This document shows, piece by piece, positions 1 to 6,769 of a stretch of DNA of 7,810 nucleotides. Origin of the DNA: Chromobacteriaceae bacterium (GTDB lineage Bacteria > Pseudomonadota > Gammaproteobacteria > Burkholderiales > Aquaspirillaceae); the NCBI GenBank assembly GCA_030151505.1, contig JASLDQ010000032.1, positions 1 to 7,810 of the forward strand. The letters run 5' to 3'. Made by a program: the position numbers and the translations under genes. The notes beneath the pieces were generated by a model, which saw nothing but the letters and a program-made list of their open reading frames with translations, did not search any database and was not told the origin of the DNA. Position 1 is the stretch's first letter; the number at the start of each line of letters is the position of its first letter.

Positions 1-2859
1 GCCTTCGCCCAGCACCTCGCCGGCACCACGGATTTCCAGGTCGTGCATCGCCAGATAGAAGCCGCTGCCGAGGTCCTCCATCATCTGGATCGCCTCCAGC
101 CGCTTCTGCGCGTCGCGGCTGACCGTTTCCTGCGTCAACAGATAGGCGTAGGCCTGATGGTGCGAACGCCCCACGCGGCCGCGCAGCTGGTGCAGCTGCG
201 CCAGGCCGAACTTGTCGGCGCGGTGGATGATGATGGTGTTGGCATTGGGGATGTCGATGCCGGTTTCGATGATGGTGCTGCACAAGAGCAGGTTGAAGCG
301 GCGCTGGGTGAAGTCGCGCATCACCTGTTCCAGTTCGCGCTCGCGCAGCTGGCCGTGGGCGACGCCGATGCGCGCCTCGGGCAGCAGTTCGGCCAGCCGT
401 TCGCGCTGGTTCTCGATGGTTTCGACGTCGTTGTGCAGGAAGAACACCTGGCCGCCGCGCTTGAGCTCGCGCAGCACCGCCTCGCGGATCACGCCGTTGT
501 TGGCGTGGCTGACGAAGGTCTTGACCGCTAGGCGCCGGCTCGGCGCGGTGGCGATCACCGAGAAGTCGCGCAGCCCTTCGAGCGACATCGCCAAGGTGCG
601 CGGAATCGGGGTGGCGGTCAGCGTCAGCACGTCGACGTTGGCGCGCAGGCGCTTGAGCTGTTCCTTCTGCCGCACGCCGAAGCGGTGCTCCTCGTCGATG
701 ATGACGAGCCCGAGCCGGGCGAACTCGACGTCCGGCTGCACCAGCCGGTGGGTGCCGATGACGATGTCGACCGAGCCGTCGGCCAGCCCCGCCAGCGCGG
801 CCTTCAGTTCCTTGCCGCTCTTGAAGCGTGACAGTTCGGCGATTTTGACCGGCCAGTCGGCGAAGCGGTCGGCGAAGTTCTGCGCGTGCTGCTCGGCCAG
901 CAACGTGGTCGGCACCAGCACGGCGACTTGTTTACCGGCCATCACCGCGACGAAGGCGGCGCGCAGCGCGACCTCGGTCTTGCCGAAGCCGACGTCGCCG
1001 CACACCAGCCGGTCCATCGGCCGGCCCGAGGTCATGTCGTCGATCACCGCTTCGATCGCTGCCTGCTGGTCGGCAGTTTCGTCAAAGCCGAAGCCGGCGG
1101 CGAAGGCGTCGTAGTCGTGCGGGCTGAGCGGGAAGGCGAATCCCTCGCGCGCGGCGCGCTGGGCATACAGGTTCAAGAGTTCGGCGGCGGTGTCGCGCGC
1201 TTTTTCGGCCGCGCGTTTCTTCACCTTTTCCCACTGGGGCGAGCCGAGCCGGGTCAGCTGGACGTTGTCGGCGGCCACGCCGGCGTAGCGCGAGATCAGG
1301 TGCAGTTGCGCCACCGGCACGTAGAGCTTGGCGCCGTCGGCGTATTCGAGCTGCATCAGCTCGGTTTCGCCCTCGCCCAGATCCATCGACACCAGTCCGA
1401 GGTAGCGGCCGATGCCGTGGTCTTCGTGCACCACCGGGTCGCCGATCTTGACCTCGGCCAGGTCGCGCAGCATCGCGTCGGTATTGCTGCGTTTTTTCAG
1501 CTGGCGCGCGCTGCGGGCGACATGCTGGTAGAGCTCGGCCTCGGTCACGTAGGCGATGGCGTTCGCCGTGTCGATGAAGCCGCGCCCCAGCATGCCGGCG
1601 GCCAGCCCAAGCCGGGCGCTGCCGGCGCGGAAGGCGGCCAGGTCGTCGAAAGGCTGAGGGGCGAGGCCGTATTCCTTGAGGAACTGCTGCAGGGTCTCGC
1701 GCCGTCCGAGGCTTTCGGCCAGCACCAGCACGCGGCCGGGGTAGCCGGCGCAGAAATCGGCCAGCCGGGTGACCGGATTGTCGGCGCGGCGGTCGACTTC
1801 CAGCGCCGGCAGCGTGGAGGCGGCCGGATCGGGCGCGCCTTCGGCGGCCAGTTCGACGCGCGGGTAGGGCTTGAGCCGGCCCATCAGTTCGTCCGGGCGC
1901 AGGTAGAGCGCCGGCGGCGGCAGGATGGGGCGGGCCGGGTCGCCGCGCAGCATGGCGAAGCGGCCTTCGACTTCGCGCCAGAAGCCTTCGGCGGCGGCCA
2001 GCGTGTCGCCGGCCTGCACCACCAGCGCCGCGTCGCCGACGTAATCGAACAGGGTGTCGGTGCGCTCGAAGAACAAGGGTTGCCAGTATTCGATGCCGGG
2101 CGGGGTGAGGCCGTTGGATACGTCCTTGTACAGCGGGCTGCGCGACGGGTCGCCCTCGAACATTTCGCGGAAATGGCCGCGGAAGGCATTGATGCCGGCC
2201 TCGTCGGTCGGGAATTCGCGCGCCGGCAACAGGCGGATCTCGTTGACCGGGTAGACGGTGCGCTGGGTGTCGACATCGAAGGTGCGCAGCGATTCGATGT
2301 CCTGATCGAACAGGTCGATGCGGTAGGGCAGTTGCGAGCCGGTCGGGAACAGGTCGATCAGCCCGCCGCGGATCGAGAATTCGCCCGGCGCGTAGACCTG
2401 GGTGACGTGGCTGTAGCCGGCGGCGATCAGGTCGGCGCGCAGCCGCTCGGCGTCGAGCCGGTCGCCGGCCTTGAGGAAGAAGGTGCGGCCGGCCAGGTAC
2501 TCGACCGGGGCGAGCCGCGCCATCGCGGTCGCCACCGGCGCCACCACCACGTCGGCCTGGCGGTTGCGGATGCGCCAGAGTGTGGCCAGCCGCTCGGACA
2601 CCAGATCGGCGTGCGGGGAGAAATGGTCGTAGGGCAAGGTTTCCCAGTCCGGCAGCAGCGCGACGGCCAGTTGCGGATCGAAAAAGGGGATTTCGTCCAC
2701 CAGCCGGCGGGCGTTCTGGGCGTCTTCCGCCAGCACCAGCAGCGGCGTGCCGGCCGCGCGCGCCAGTTGCGCCAGCCGGGCGGCATCGGCGCCGGGCGGC
2801 AAGGAGCCGGAGACGAGTTTCTGGGCGGGCAGGGGCAGGGCGGGAGCGGGGATGGCCAT
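1..2859 (-). CDS. mfd: Mfd, transcription-repair coupling factor (partial, C-terminus beyond left edge)
   Basis: Mfd is a cytoplasmic ATP-dependent DNA translocase that removes stalled RNA polymerase from lesions and recruits UvrA for nucleotide excision repair. The 953 visible codons align throughout with E. coli Mfd as I remember it. In order they show the UvrB-like module (about residues 1-340, with GIEYWQPLFF), the RNA-polymerase interaction domain (about 465-540, with HGIGRY and LYVPV), and the RecG-like translocase. The translocase carries Walker A GDVGFGKTE (Lys627), the DEEH box (722-725), TATPIPRTL, motif VI QLRGRVGR (891-898) and the TRG-type DLEIRGAGE close to the edge. The UvrA-binding C-terminal domain, roughly 190 residues, is outside the window. 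The ATG at 2859 is chosen because Lys627 then sits close to E. coli Lys634 and because a good promoter lies just upstream. An in-frame ATG at 2946 would add 29 residues unlike the family and would lie upstream of that promoter. No Shine-Dalgarno is seen at either start. The frame is uninterrupted. Confidence 0.97.
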   Translation of the reverse strand, partial: MAIPAPALPLPAQKLVSGSLPPGADAARLAQLARAAGTPLLVLAEDAQNARRLVDEIPFFDPQLAVALLPDWETLPYDHFSPHADLVSERLATLWRIRNRQADVVVAPVATAMARLAPVEYLAGRTFFLKAGDRLDAERLRADLIAAGYSHVTQVYAPGEFSIRGGLIDLFPTGSQLPYRIDLFDQDIESLRTFDVDTQRTVYPVNEIRLLPAREFPTDEAGINAFRGHFREMFEGDPSRSPLYKDVSNGLTPPGIEYWQPLFFERTDTLFDYVGDAALVVQAGDTLAAAEGFWREVEGRFAMLRGDPARPILPPPALYLRPDELMGRLKPYPRVELAAEGAPDPAASTLPALEVDRRADNPVTRLADFCAGYPGRVLVLAESLGRRETLQQFLKEYGLAPQPFDDLAAFRAGSARLGLAAGMLGRGFIDTANAIAYVTEAELYQHVARSARQLKKRSNTDAMLRDLAEVKIGDPVVHEDHGIGRYLGLVSMDLGEGETELMQLEYADGAKLYVPVAQLHLISRYAGVAADNVQLTRLGSPQWEKVKKRAAEKARDTAAELLNLYAQRAAREGFAFPLSPHDYDAFAAGFGFDETADQQAAIEAVIDDMTSGRPMDRLVCGDVGFGKTEVALRAAFVAVMAGKQVAVLVPTTLLAEQHAQNFADRFADWPVKIAELSRFKSGKELKAALAGLADGSVDIVIGTHRLVQPDVEFARLGLVIIDEEHRFGVRQKEQLKRLRANVDVLTLTATPIPRTLAMSLEGLRDFSVIATAPSRRLAVKTFVSHANNGVIREAVLRELKRGGQVFFLHNDVETIENQRERLAELLPEARIGVAHGQLRERELEQVMRDFTQRRFNLLLCSTIIETGIDIPNANTIIIHRADKFGLAQLHQLRGRVGRSHHQAYAYLLTQETVSRDAQKRLEAIQMMEDLGSGFYLAMHDLEIRGAGEVLGEG

Positions 2860-2904
2860 CGTGGAGGAGGACGGGGGAGCCGTTGAAATGCCGGAAAGGA
2901 GGCA

Positions 2905-2932
2905 ATTATAGAGCGTGTCGTCCGGTGCTCCA
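2905..2932 (-). promoter_or_regulatory. Candidate sigma70 promoter of mfd
   Basis: Read on the minus strand there is a perfect -10 hexamer TATAAT (2910 to 2905) and, 16 bases upstream, TGGAGC (2932 to 2927), a three-of-six match to the -35 consensus. Transcription would start near 2898, giving an mfd leader of about 39 bases before the ATG at 2859. This argues against the upstream ATG at 2946 as the true start. The -10 match is strong in such GC-rich DNA; the -35 is only moderate. Confidence 0.6.
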
Positions 2933-2952
2933 TGCTCATGTCGCATCCGGTG

Positions 2953-2983
2953 TTGACGCCGGGCAATGATGTTTGCTTACAAT
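2953..2983 (+). promoter_or_regulatory. Candidate sigma70 promoter of the GGDEF/EAL gene
   Basis: TTGACG (2953-2958, five of six against the -35 consensus) is followed by TACAAT (2978-2983, five of six against the -10 consensus). The spacer is 19 bases, longer than the usual 16-18, which would make the promoter weaker or activator-dependent. A start near 2990 gives a leader of about 57 bases that includes the hairpin at 3009-3025. The promoter is back to back with the mfd promoter and does not overlap it. Confidence 0.5.
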
Positions 2984-3008
2984 CGCCCCCATAACTACAA
3001 CGGTATGG

Positions 3009-3025
3009 TGGCAGTAAGACTGCTA
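3009..3025 (+). repeat. Short inverted repeat (hairpin) in the leader of the GGDEF/EAL gene
   Basis: TGGCAGT (3009-3015) and ACTGCTA (3019-3025) can pair as a seven-base-pair stem, with one G-U pair, around a three-base loop AAG. It lies between the candidate promoter and the ribosome binding site, ending nine bases before the GGAGGA. It could be an operator half-site pair or an RNA leader hairpin. It is followed by no T run, so it is not an intrinsic terminator. It matches no c-di-GMP riboswitch consensus known to me. Confidence 0.35.
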
Positions 3026-3034
3026 TATCGGCAC

Positions 3035-3040
3035 GGAGGA
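3035..3040 (+). promoter_or_regulatory. Ribosome binding site deciding the GTG start at 3047
   Basis: GGAGGA lies six bases before the GTG at 3047, a near-ideal Shine-Dalgarno. An ATG overlapping its last base (3040) opens a different frame that continues only as an unrelated shadow, so the GTG is the start of the real gene. Confidence 0.75.
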
Positions 3041-3046
3041 TGACCT

Positions 3047-5296
3047 GTGTTTCTGTTCGGCCCGGTTGTGCGCCCGAGGCATCTGGCTTGCGGTCTGCTG
3101 TTGTGTTCCCGCCCGGTGCTGGCTGCCGACGGCGGTGTGCTGGCCGGCGTCGACCTGCCCGTTCTCGCGCTCGGCGCCGTGCTGCTGGCGGGGCTGGTCC
3201 TGAGTTTGGTCGGGCGGTTGCGCCGGGTGGCCAACGGCGAGTCCGAGGGGCGTTTCCGCGCGCTGGTCGAGCAATCGCTGGCGGGCATCTACATCATGCA
3301 GGACGACCGGCTGGTGTACGCCAACGCCAAGGTCGCCGAGATGCTGGGATTCGATCTGGCCGAGCTGGCGGGCAAGCCGCTGGCGGAGTTGCTGGAACCG
3401 GACGAATTCGACCGCATCCGCGCGCAGATCCGGCGGCGCTTCGCCGAGAATATCGTCGAAATGCGCTACAGCCTGCGGATGCGCCGCAAGGACGGATCGG
3501 CGAGCTACGCCGAGGTGCACAGCCGCCTGATCCACCATCAGGGCAAGCCGGCGGTGATCGGCATCGTGCTCGACATCAACGAACGGCTGCTGACCGACGG
3601 CAAGCTCAAGCTGGCCGCCACCGTGTTCGACAACTCCACCGAAGGCATCCTGCTGACTGATGCCGACGCCCGCATCATCGCGGTCAACCGCGCGTTCACC
3701 TCCATCACCGGCTACACCGAAAACGACGTGCTGGGGCGCAAGTCCCGCCTGTTCCGCATCGACCACATGGGGCAGGCAATCAACGAGCAGATGATGCAGG
3801 GGCTGGCGCAGGAAGGCCGCTGGCAGGGGGAATACCTCGACCGGCGGCGCGACCACTCGATTTATCCGGTCTGGCTGTCGATCAGCGCGGTGCAGGACGA
3901 CGACGGCCAGCTCAGCCATTACGTCTGCGTGTTTTCCGACATGACGATGCGGCGGGAGTCCGAAGACCGCCTGCAGTTCCTCTCGACCCACGACGCGCTC
4001 ACGCGGCTGCCCAACCGGCTCGAATTCATCAAGCGCCTCGATACCACGATCGAACACGCCTACCGCGACGGCAAGTCTTTCGCGGTCATGTTCATCGATC
4101 TGGACCGTTTCAAGCTCATCAACGATTCCTTCGGCCACCAGGCCGGCGACGACCTGCTGCGGGTCATCGCCGCTCGCCTGAGTTATGCGGTGGGGGATCG
4201 CGGCCTCCTGTCCCGCCCGGGGGGGGACGAATTCACCGTGCTGTTCCACCACGACGGCGACCAGACCCTGCTGGAACTGATGGCCGACCGGCTGCTCAAC
4301 GAGCTGACCCAGCCGCTGCGGATGGAAGAGCACGACCTGTTCGTCACCGGCTCGATCGGCATCGCCACCTATCCGGCCGATGGTTGCGACAGCCATTCCC
4401 TGCTCAAGCACGCCGATGTCGCGATGTATCGCGCCAAGGAGTCGGGCAAGAACACCTACACCTGCTTCGCGGCCGAGATGAACGTGGAAGCCATCGGGCG
4501 GCTGACGCTCGAGAGCGGGCTGCGTTCGGCGCTGGCGAACAATCAGCTCGAACTCTATTACCAGCCGCAGATCAACCCGGTCAGCAATGCGATGGAAGGG
4601 CTCGAGGCCCTGCTGCGCTGGCATCACCCGGAACTGGGCATGGTCAGCCCCGCGCGCTTCATTCCTGTAGCGGAAGAAACCGGCCTGATCCGCTCCATCG
4701 GCCAGTGGGTGCTGGCCGAGGCCTGTCGCCAGCTGGCGCAATGGGACGCCGAAGGGCAGACGATTCCCAGGGTGTCGGTCAACCTGTCGGCCCGGCAGTT
4801 CGTCCAGAAGGATCTGGTGGCCCAGGTCAAGGAGGCGCTGACGGACACCGGCATCGCGCCCGAGCGGCTGGAGCTGGAAGTGACCGAAAGCACGCTGATG
4901 GTCGATCCGGTCGGCGCGATCGCCATTCTGGATGAGCTCAAGACGCTGGGGGTCAAACTGTCGATTGACGACTTCGGTACCGGCTATTCCAGCCTGTCCA
5001 ATCTCAAGCGTTTTCCGCTCGATACCCTCAAGGTCGACCGCTCGTTCATCGAAGGCATCCCGGCCGACAGCGAAGACGTCGCCATTACCGAGGCCATCGT
5101 GGCGATGGCGAAGAAGCTGTCGCTGCATGTGGTGGCCGAAGGCGTCGAAACCGAGGCGCAGCGGGAATTCATCGAGCTGTGCGGCTGCGAACTGATCCAG
5201 GGTTATTTCTACAGCAAGCCGTTGCCGGCCGGGGCCATTCCCAAGTTCGCGGCCCGACACAAGTTCACGCCGGAACCGCTGGTGGCGCAAAGGTGA
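3047..5296 (+). CDS. Membrane-anchored PAS-PAS-GGDEF-EAL cyclic-di-GMP synthase/phosphodiesterase
   Basis: A 749-residue signalling protein with modules for making and breaking the second messenger c-di-GMP at the inner membrane. Residues 1-27 look like a signal sequence or first membrane segment and 37-56 are a second hydrophobic helix, with only about ten residues between. PAS domains follow at about 66-180 and 186-305. The GGDEF domain (about 306-475) has metal-binding Asp351, substrate residues Asn359 and Asp368, and GGDEF at 392-396, preceded by an unusual Pro391. The inhibitory I-site RxxD is missing (Gly383 and Gly386 in its place). The EAL domain (about 490-735) keeps every catalytic position I can align to characterised EAL enzymes: Glu520, Asn579, Glu611, Asp641, Asp642, Lys662, Glu698 and Gln718, so phosphodiesterase activity is expected. 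The net direction (synthase, hydrolase or both) cannot be read from sequence. It is divergent from mfd and no partner gene is adjacent. Confidence 0.95.
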   Translation: MFLFGPVVRPRHLACGLLLCSRPVLAADGGVLAGVDLPVLALGAVLLAGLVLSLVGRLRRVANGESEGRFRALVEQSLAGIYIMQDDRLVYANAKVAEMLGFDLAELAGKPLAELLEPDEFDRIRAQIRRRFAENIVEMRYSLRMRRKDGSASYAEVHSRLIHHQGKPAVIGIVLDINERLLTDGKLKLAATVFDNSTEGILLTDADARIIAVNRAFTSITGYTENDVLGRKSRLFRIDHMGQAINEQMMQGLAQEGRWQGEYLDRRRDHSIYPVWLSISAVQDDDGQLSHYVCVFSDMTMRRESEDRLQFLSTHDALTRLPNRLEFIKRLDTTIEHAYRDGKSFAVMFIDLDRFKLINDSFGHQAGDDLLRVIAARLSYAVGDRGLLSRPGGDEFTVLFHHDGDQTLLELMADRLLNELTQPLRMEEHDLFVTGSIGIATYPADGCDSHSLLKHADVAMYRAKESGKNTYTCFAAEMNVEAIGRLTLESGLRSALANNQLELYYQPQINPVSNAMEGLEALLRWHHPELGMVSPARFIPVAEETGLIRSIGQWVLAEACRQLAQWDAEGQTIPRVSVNLSARQFVQKDLVAQVKEALTDTGIAPERLELEVTESTLMVDPVGAIAILDELKTLGVKLSIDDFGTGYSSLSNLKRFPLDTLKVDRSFIEGIPADSEDVAITEAIVAMAKKLSLHVVAEGVETEAQREFIELCGCELIQGYFYSKPLPAGAIPKFAARHKFTPEPLVAQR

Positions 5297-5407
5297 ACGT
5301 GGGCGGCCCGCTCTCAGGGCGGAGCCGGCCCGCGATGTGCCGCCTGTAGCGTGCCGTTGTGTGCGGCGGGTCAGCCGGACGGGCGCCTGTGAGGGCCGGC
5401 ATGTGCA

Positions 5408-5420
5408 AACCGGGCCGGTT
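5408..5420. repeat. Perfect 6+1+6 palindrome upstream of rlmB
   Basis: AACCGG and CCGGTT flank a single G, in the 186-base gap between the c-di-GMP gene and rlmB. It sits about 30 bases before the candidate -10 of rlmB, a position where an operator could lie. A short GC-rich palindrome can arise by chance in DNA of this composition, and no T run follows, so it is not a terminator. Confidence 0.25.
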
Positions 5421-5426
5421 AACGGG

Positions 5427-5454
5427 TTCCACTTTGCCGTTCACGCTCTACAAT
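5427..5454 (+). promoter_or_regulatory. Weak candidate promoter of rlmB
   Basis: TACAAT (5449-5454) is a five-of-six -10 match. Upstream, TTCCAC (5427-5432) at 16 bases is a poor -35. If real, transcription would begin near 5461, downstream of the in-frame ATG at 5453, which overlaps the -10 box. This supports the GTG at 5483 as the start of rlmB. The rest of the 5297-5482 gap holds no gene and no convincing terminator for the preceding gene. Confidence 0.35.
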
Positions 5455-5469
5455 GGCGGCCTTTCATGC

Positions 5470-5475
5470 AGGAAA
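5470..5475 (+). promoter_or_regulatory. Ribosome binding site deciding the GTG start of rlmB
   Basis: AGGAAA ends seven bases before the GTG at 5483. The in-frame ATG at 5453 has no purine-rich sequence at the right distance. The GTG start also gives an N-terminus ([17 protein letters not shown]) that begins where homologous RlmB proteins begin. Confidence 0.65.
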
Positions 5476-5482
5476 CCCCGAC

Positions 5483-6232
5483 GTGTCGCAGAAAAAACTG
5501 ATTCACGGCTTTCATGCCGTCAACGCCCGCCTGTTCCAGAACACCAAAAGCCTGATTGAGATCTATGCGGCGCAGGGCCGCCACGATGCGCGCATGCGCG
5601 ACATCCTGGCCAAGGCCGAGGCCGAAGGCGTGCGGGTGATCCTGATAGACAGCACCCGGCTGGACGCGATGACCGGCAATGCGCGTCACCAGGGCGTGGC
5701 GGCCATGATCGATGCCTCCAAGAACTTCGTCGCGCTCGACGACGTGCTGGAAAATCTGAGCGAACCGCCGCTCCTGCTCGTCCTCGACGGCGTGACTGAT
5801 CCGCACAATCTCGGCGCTTGCCTGCGCGTGGCCGACGCGATGGGCGCGCACGCGGTGATCGCACCGAAGGACCGCTCCGCCGGCCTCAACGCCACGGTCA
5901 GCAAGGTTGCCTGCGGTGCAGCCGAAGTGGTGCCCTTCATCGCTGTCACCAACCTGGCCCGCACCCTGCGCGACCTGAAGGACGCCGGCGTGTGGATCGC
6001 CGGCACGGCCATGGACGCCGACACCGATCTGTTCCACGCTGACGTGGCCGGGCCGATGGCATGGGTAATGGGCTCGGAGGACGAAGGCATGCGCCGCCTG
6101 ACCCGCGAGCATTGCGACCTGCTGGTCAGCATCCCGATGTTCGGCACGGTCGAAAGCCTGAACGTGTCGGTGTCGGCCGGCATGGTCTTGTGCGAATCGC
6201 GCCGCCAGCGCACGATGGCGGCCGGAAAATGA
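5483..6232 (+). CDS. rlmB: RlmB, 23S rRNA (guanosine-2251-2'-O)-methyltransferase
   Basis: A 249-residue SpoU-class (SPOUT, trefoil-knot) methyltransferase; E. coli RlmB has 243 residues. In E. coli the enzyme uses S-adenosylmethionine to methylate the ribose of G2251 in the 23S rRNA P-loop during 50S assembly. The N-terminal substrate-binding domain (about 1-78, starting [12 protein letters not shown]) is followed by the catalytic domain. That domain has motif 1 [15 protein letters not shown] (101-115, with Asn109 and Arg115), motif 2 [13 protein letters not shown] (195-207, with Glu201) and motif 3 [18 protein letters not shown] (217-234, with Ser225 and Asn227). The sequence is strikingly like Neisseria RlmB as I recall it. 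The start is the GTG at 5483; the longer form from the ATG at 5453 adds ten residues not typical of the family. In many proteobacteria rlmB follows rnr (RNase R); here it follows a c-di-GMP gene and is probably transcribed alone or with the copper genes behind it. Confidence 0.96.
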   Translation: MSQKKLIHGFHAVNARLFQNTKSLIEIYAAQGRHDARMRDILAKAEAEGVRVILIDSTRLDAMTGNARHQGVAAMIDASKNFVALDDVLENLSEPPLLLVLDGVTDPHNLGACLRVADAMGAHAVIAPKDRSAGLNATVSKVACGAAEVVPFIAVTNLARTLRDLKDAGVWIAGTAMDADTDLFHADVAGPMAWVMGSEDEGMRRLTREHCDLLVSIPMFGTVESLNVSVSAGMVLCESRRQRTMAAGK

Positions 6233-6304
6233 GCCACCGCTGGCTTGCTGCGTGATCCCGCGCCACCAGCGCTAACGTCACCCTCAGAACCGGAACCGCC
6301 CATC

Positions 6305-6679
6305 GTGCTTCGCTCCCTGGCCGCCAAGCTTGCCCTCTGCCTCGCGCTCGTCGCGGCAGTGCTGGCGTTCGCACCGGCCGCACAGGCGGCCACTTGTCAC
6401 GGCATGACGGCGCCGGTCGAGCAAGCTTCCGTGAGCCATCACGATGCCCACCCGGCGGCTTCCCTGCCATTGCTCGCCGATTGCCGCGCGGGCGATGGGC
6501 GGGGCAATGCGCATGACGCCGCCGCCGGGCACGCTTGCTGCCAGCTGGCCGTCCCGCTGGCGGCAGGCATCTTGCTGTCGCCGCCTCCGCAGGCCGGCCG
6601 CGTCGCCACGTGGGGGAGGGCCGCCATGGCCTTCCGCACCCGTACCATCCCGCCGCCGTTCGAGCCGCCCCGTACCTGA
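6305..6679 (+). CDS. Small secreted His/Cys-containing protein, probably copper-associated (CopL/DUF2946-like)
   Basis: A predicted 124-residue exported protein. Residues 1-28 are a classical signal peptide (basic start, leucine/alanine core, AQA before the expected cut). The mature part holds scattered metal ligands: Cys31-His32-x-Met34, His45, His46, His49, Cys60, His70, His76 and Cys78-Cys79. It ends in a short basic/proline tail, RTIPPPFEPPR, that I associate with small proteins of the CopL/DUF2946 kind found next to copper-resistance genes. That family link is from memory and is weak; the export signal and ligands are directly visible. The GTG at 6305 is preferred because it places the signal peptide at the N-terminus. 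Its ribosome site (GGAA at 6292-6295, nine bases away) is poor. A TTG at 6245 would add twenty proline-rich residues before the signal. The gene lies 72 bases after rlmB and 90 bases before the oxidase, all on one strand. It may bind or deliver copper in the periplasm, or regulate the operon as CopL is reported to do. Confidence 0.72.
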   Translation: MLRSLAAKLALCLALVAAVLAFAPAAQAATCHGMTAPVEQASVSHHDAHPAASLPLLADCRAGDGRGNAHDAAAGHACCQLAVPLAAGILLSPPPQAGRVATWGRAAMAFRTRTIPPPFEPPRT

Positions 6680-6757
6680 CTCCCGTTTTGCCGTCGCCGG
6701 ATTGAGCCCTGCCGCCCGCCGTGGCGTCTTGGTCCGTCCGCTTTCCGCATCCGAACC

Positions 6758-6761
6758 GGAG
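6758..6761 (+). promoter_or_regulatory. Ribosome binding site of the multicopper oxidase
   Basis: GGAG lies eight bases before the ATG at 6770, and that ATG begins a twin-arginine signal peptide, so site and protein agree on the start. The 90-base gap before the gene (6680-6769) shows no convincing promoter, copper-regulator operator or terminator. Confidence 0.6.
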
Positions 6762-6769
6762 TCATTTTC

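Noticed and set aside
886..2886. Plus-strand open frame of 666 codons opposite mfd
   Set aside because: It is a low-complexity Gly/Arg/His/Val product antisense to a clear Mfd sequence. It is a shadow caused by high GC.
1082..2905. Minus-strand open frame of 607 codons in a second frame over mfd
   Set aside because: It is Arg/Pro/Ala-rich with no motif. The neighbouring frame gives Mfd with all helicase motifs and runs to the edge without a stop.
2944..2946. Alternative in-frame ATG for mfd giving a 29-residue extension
   Set aside because: It lies upstream of the best promoter -10, lacks a ribosome site, and the added residues do not match Mfd N-termini.
2984..3046. Possible c-di-GMP riboswitch in the leader of the GGDEF/EAL gene
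   Set aside because: The leader is too short (about 57 bases) and none of the conserved elements of the c-di-GMP riboswitch classes that I know are visible.
3023..5290. Minus-strand open frame of 755 codons opposite the whole GGDEF/EAL gene
   Set aside because: Its translation is rich in Arg, Gln, Asp, Gly and Val with no recognisable domain. It is the antisense shadow of a GC-rich gene whose plus-strand product has complete, well-known domains.
5297..5407. GC-rich repeats such as GGCCCG and GCCGGC after the GGDEF/EAL stop, considered as a terminator
   Set aside because: The copies are mostly direct rather than inverted, stems are short, and no T tract is present. Rho-dependent ending is possible but cannot be seen.
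6238..6271. Inverted repeat CGCTGG / CCAGCG after the rlmB stop, considered as a terminator
   Set aside because: The loop is 22 bases, the stem only six pairs, and no T run follows. It is not a convincing intrinsic terminator and is likely chance in GC-rich DNA.
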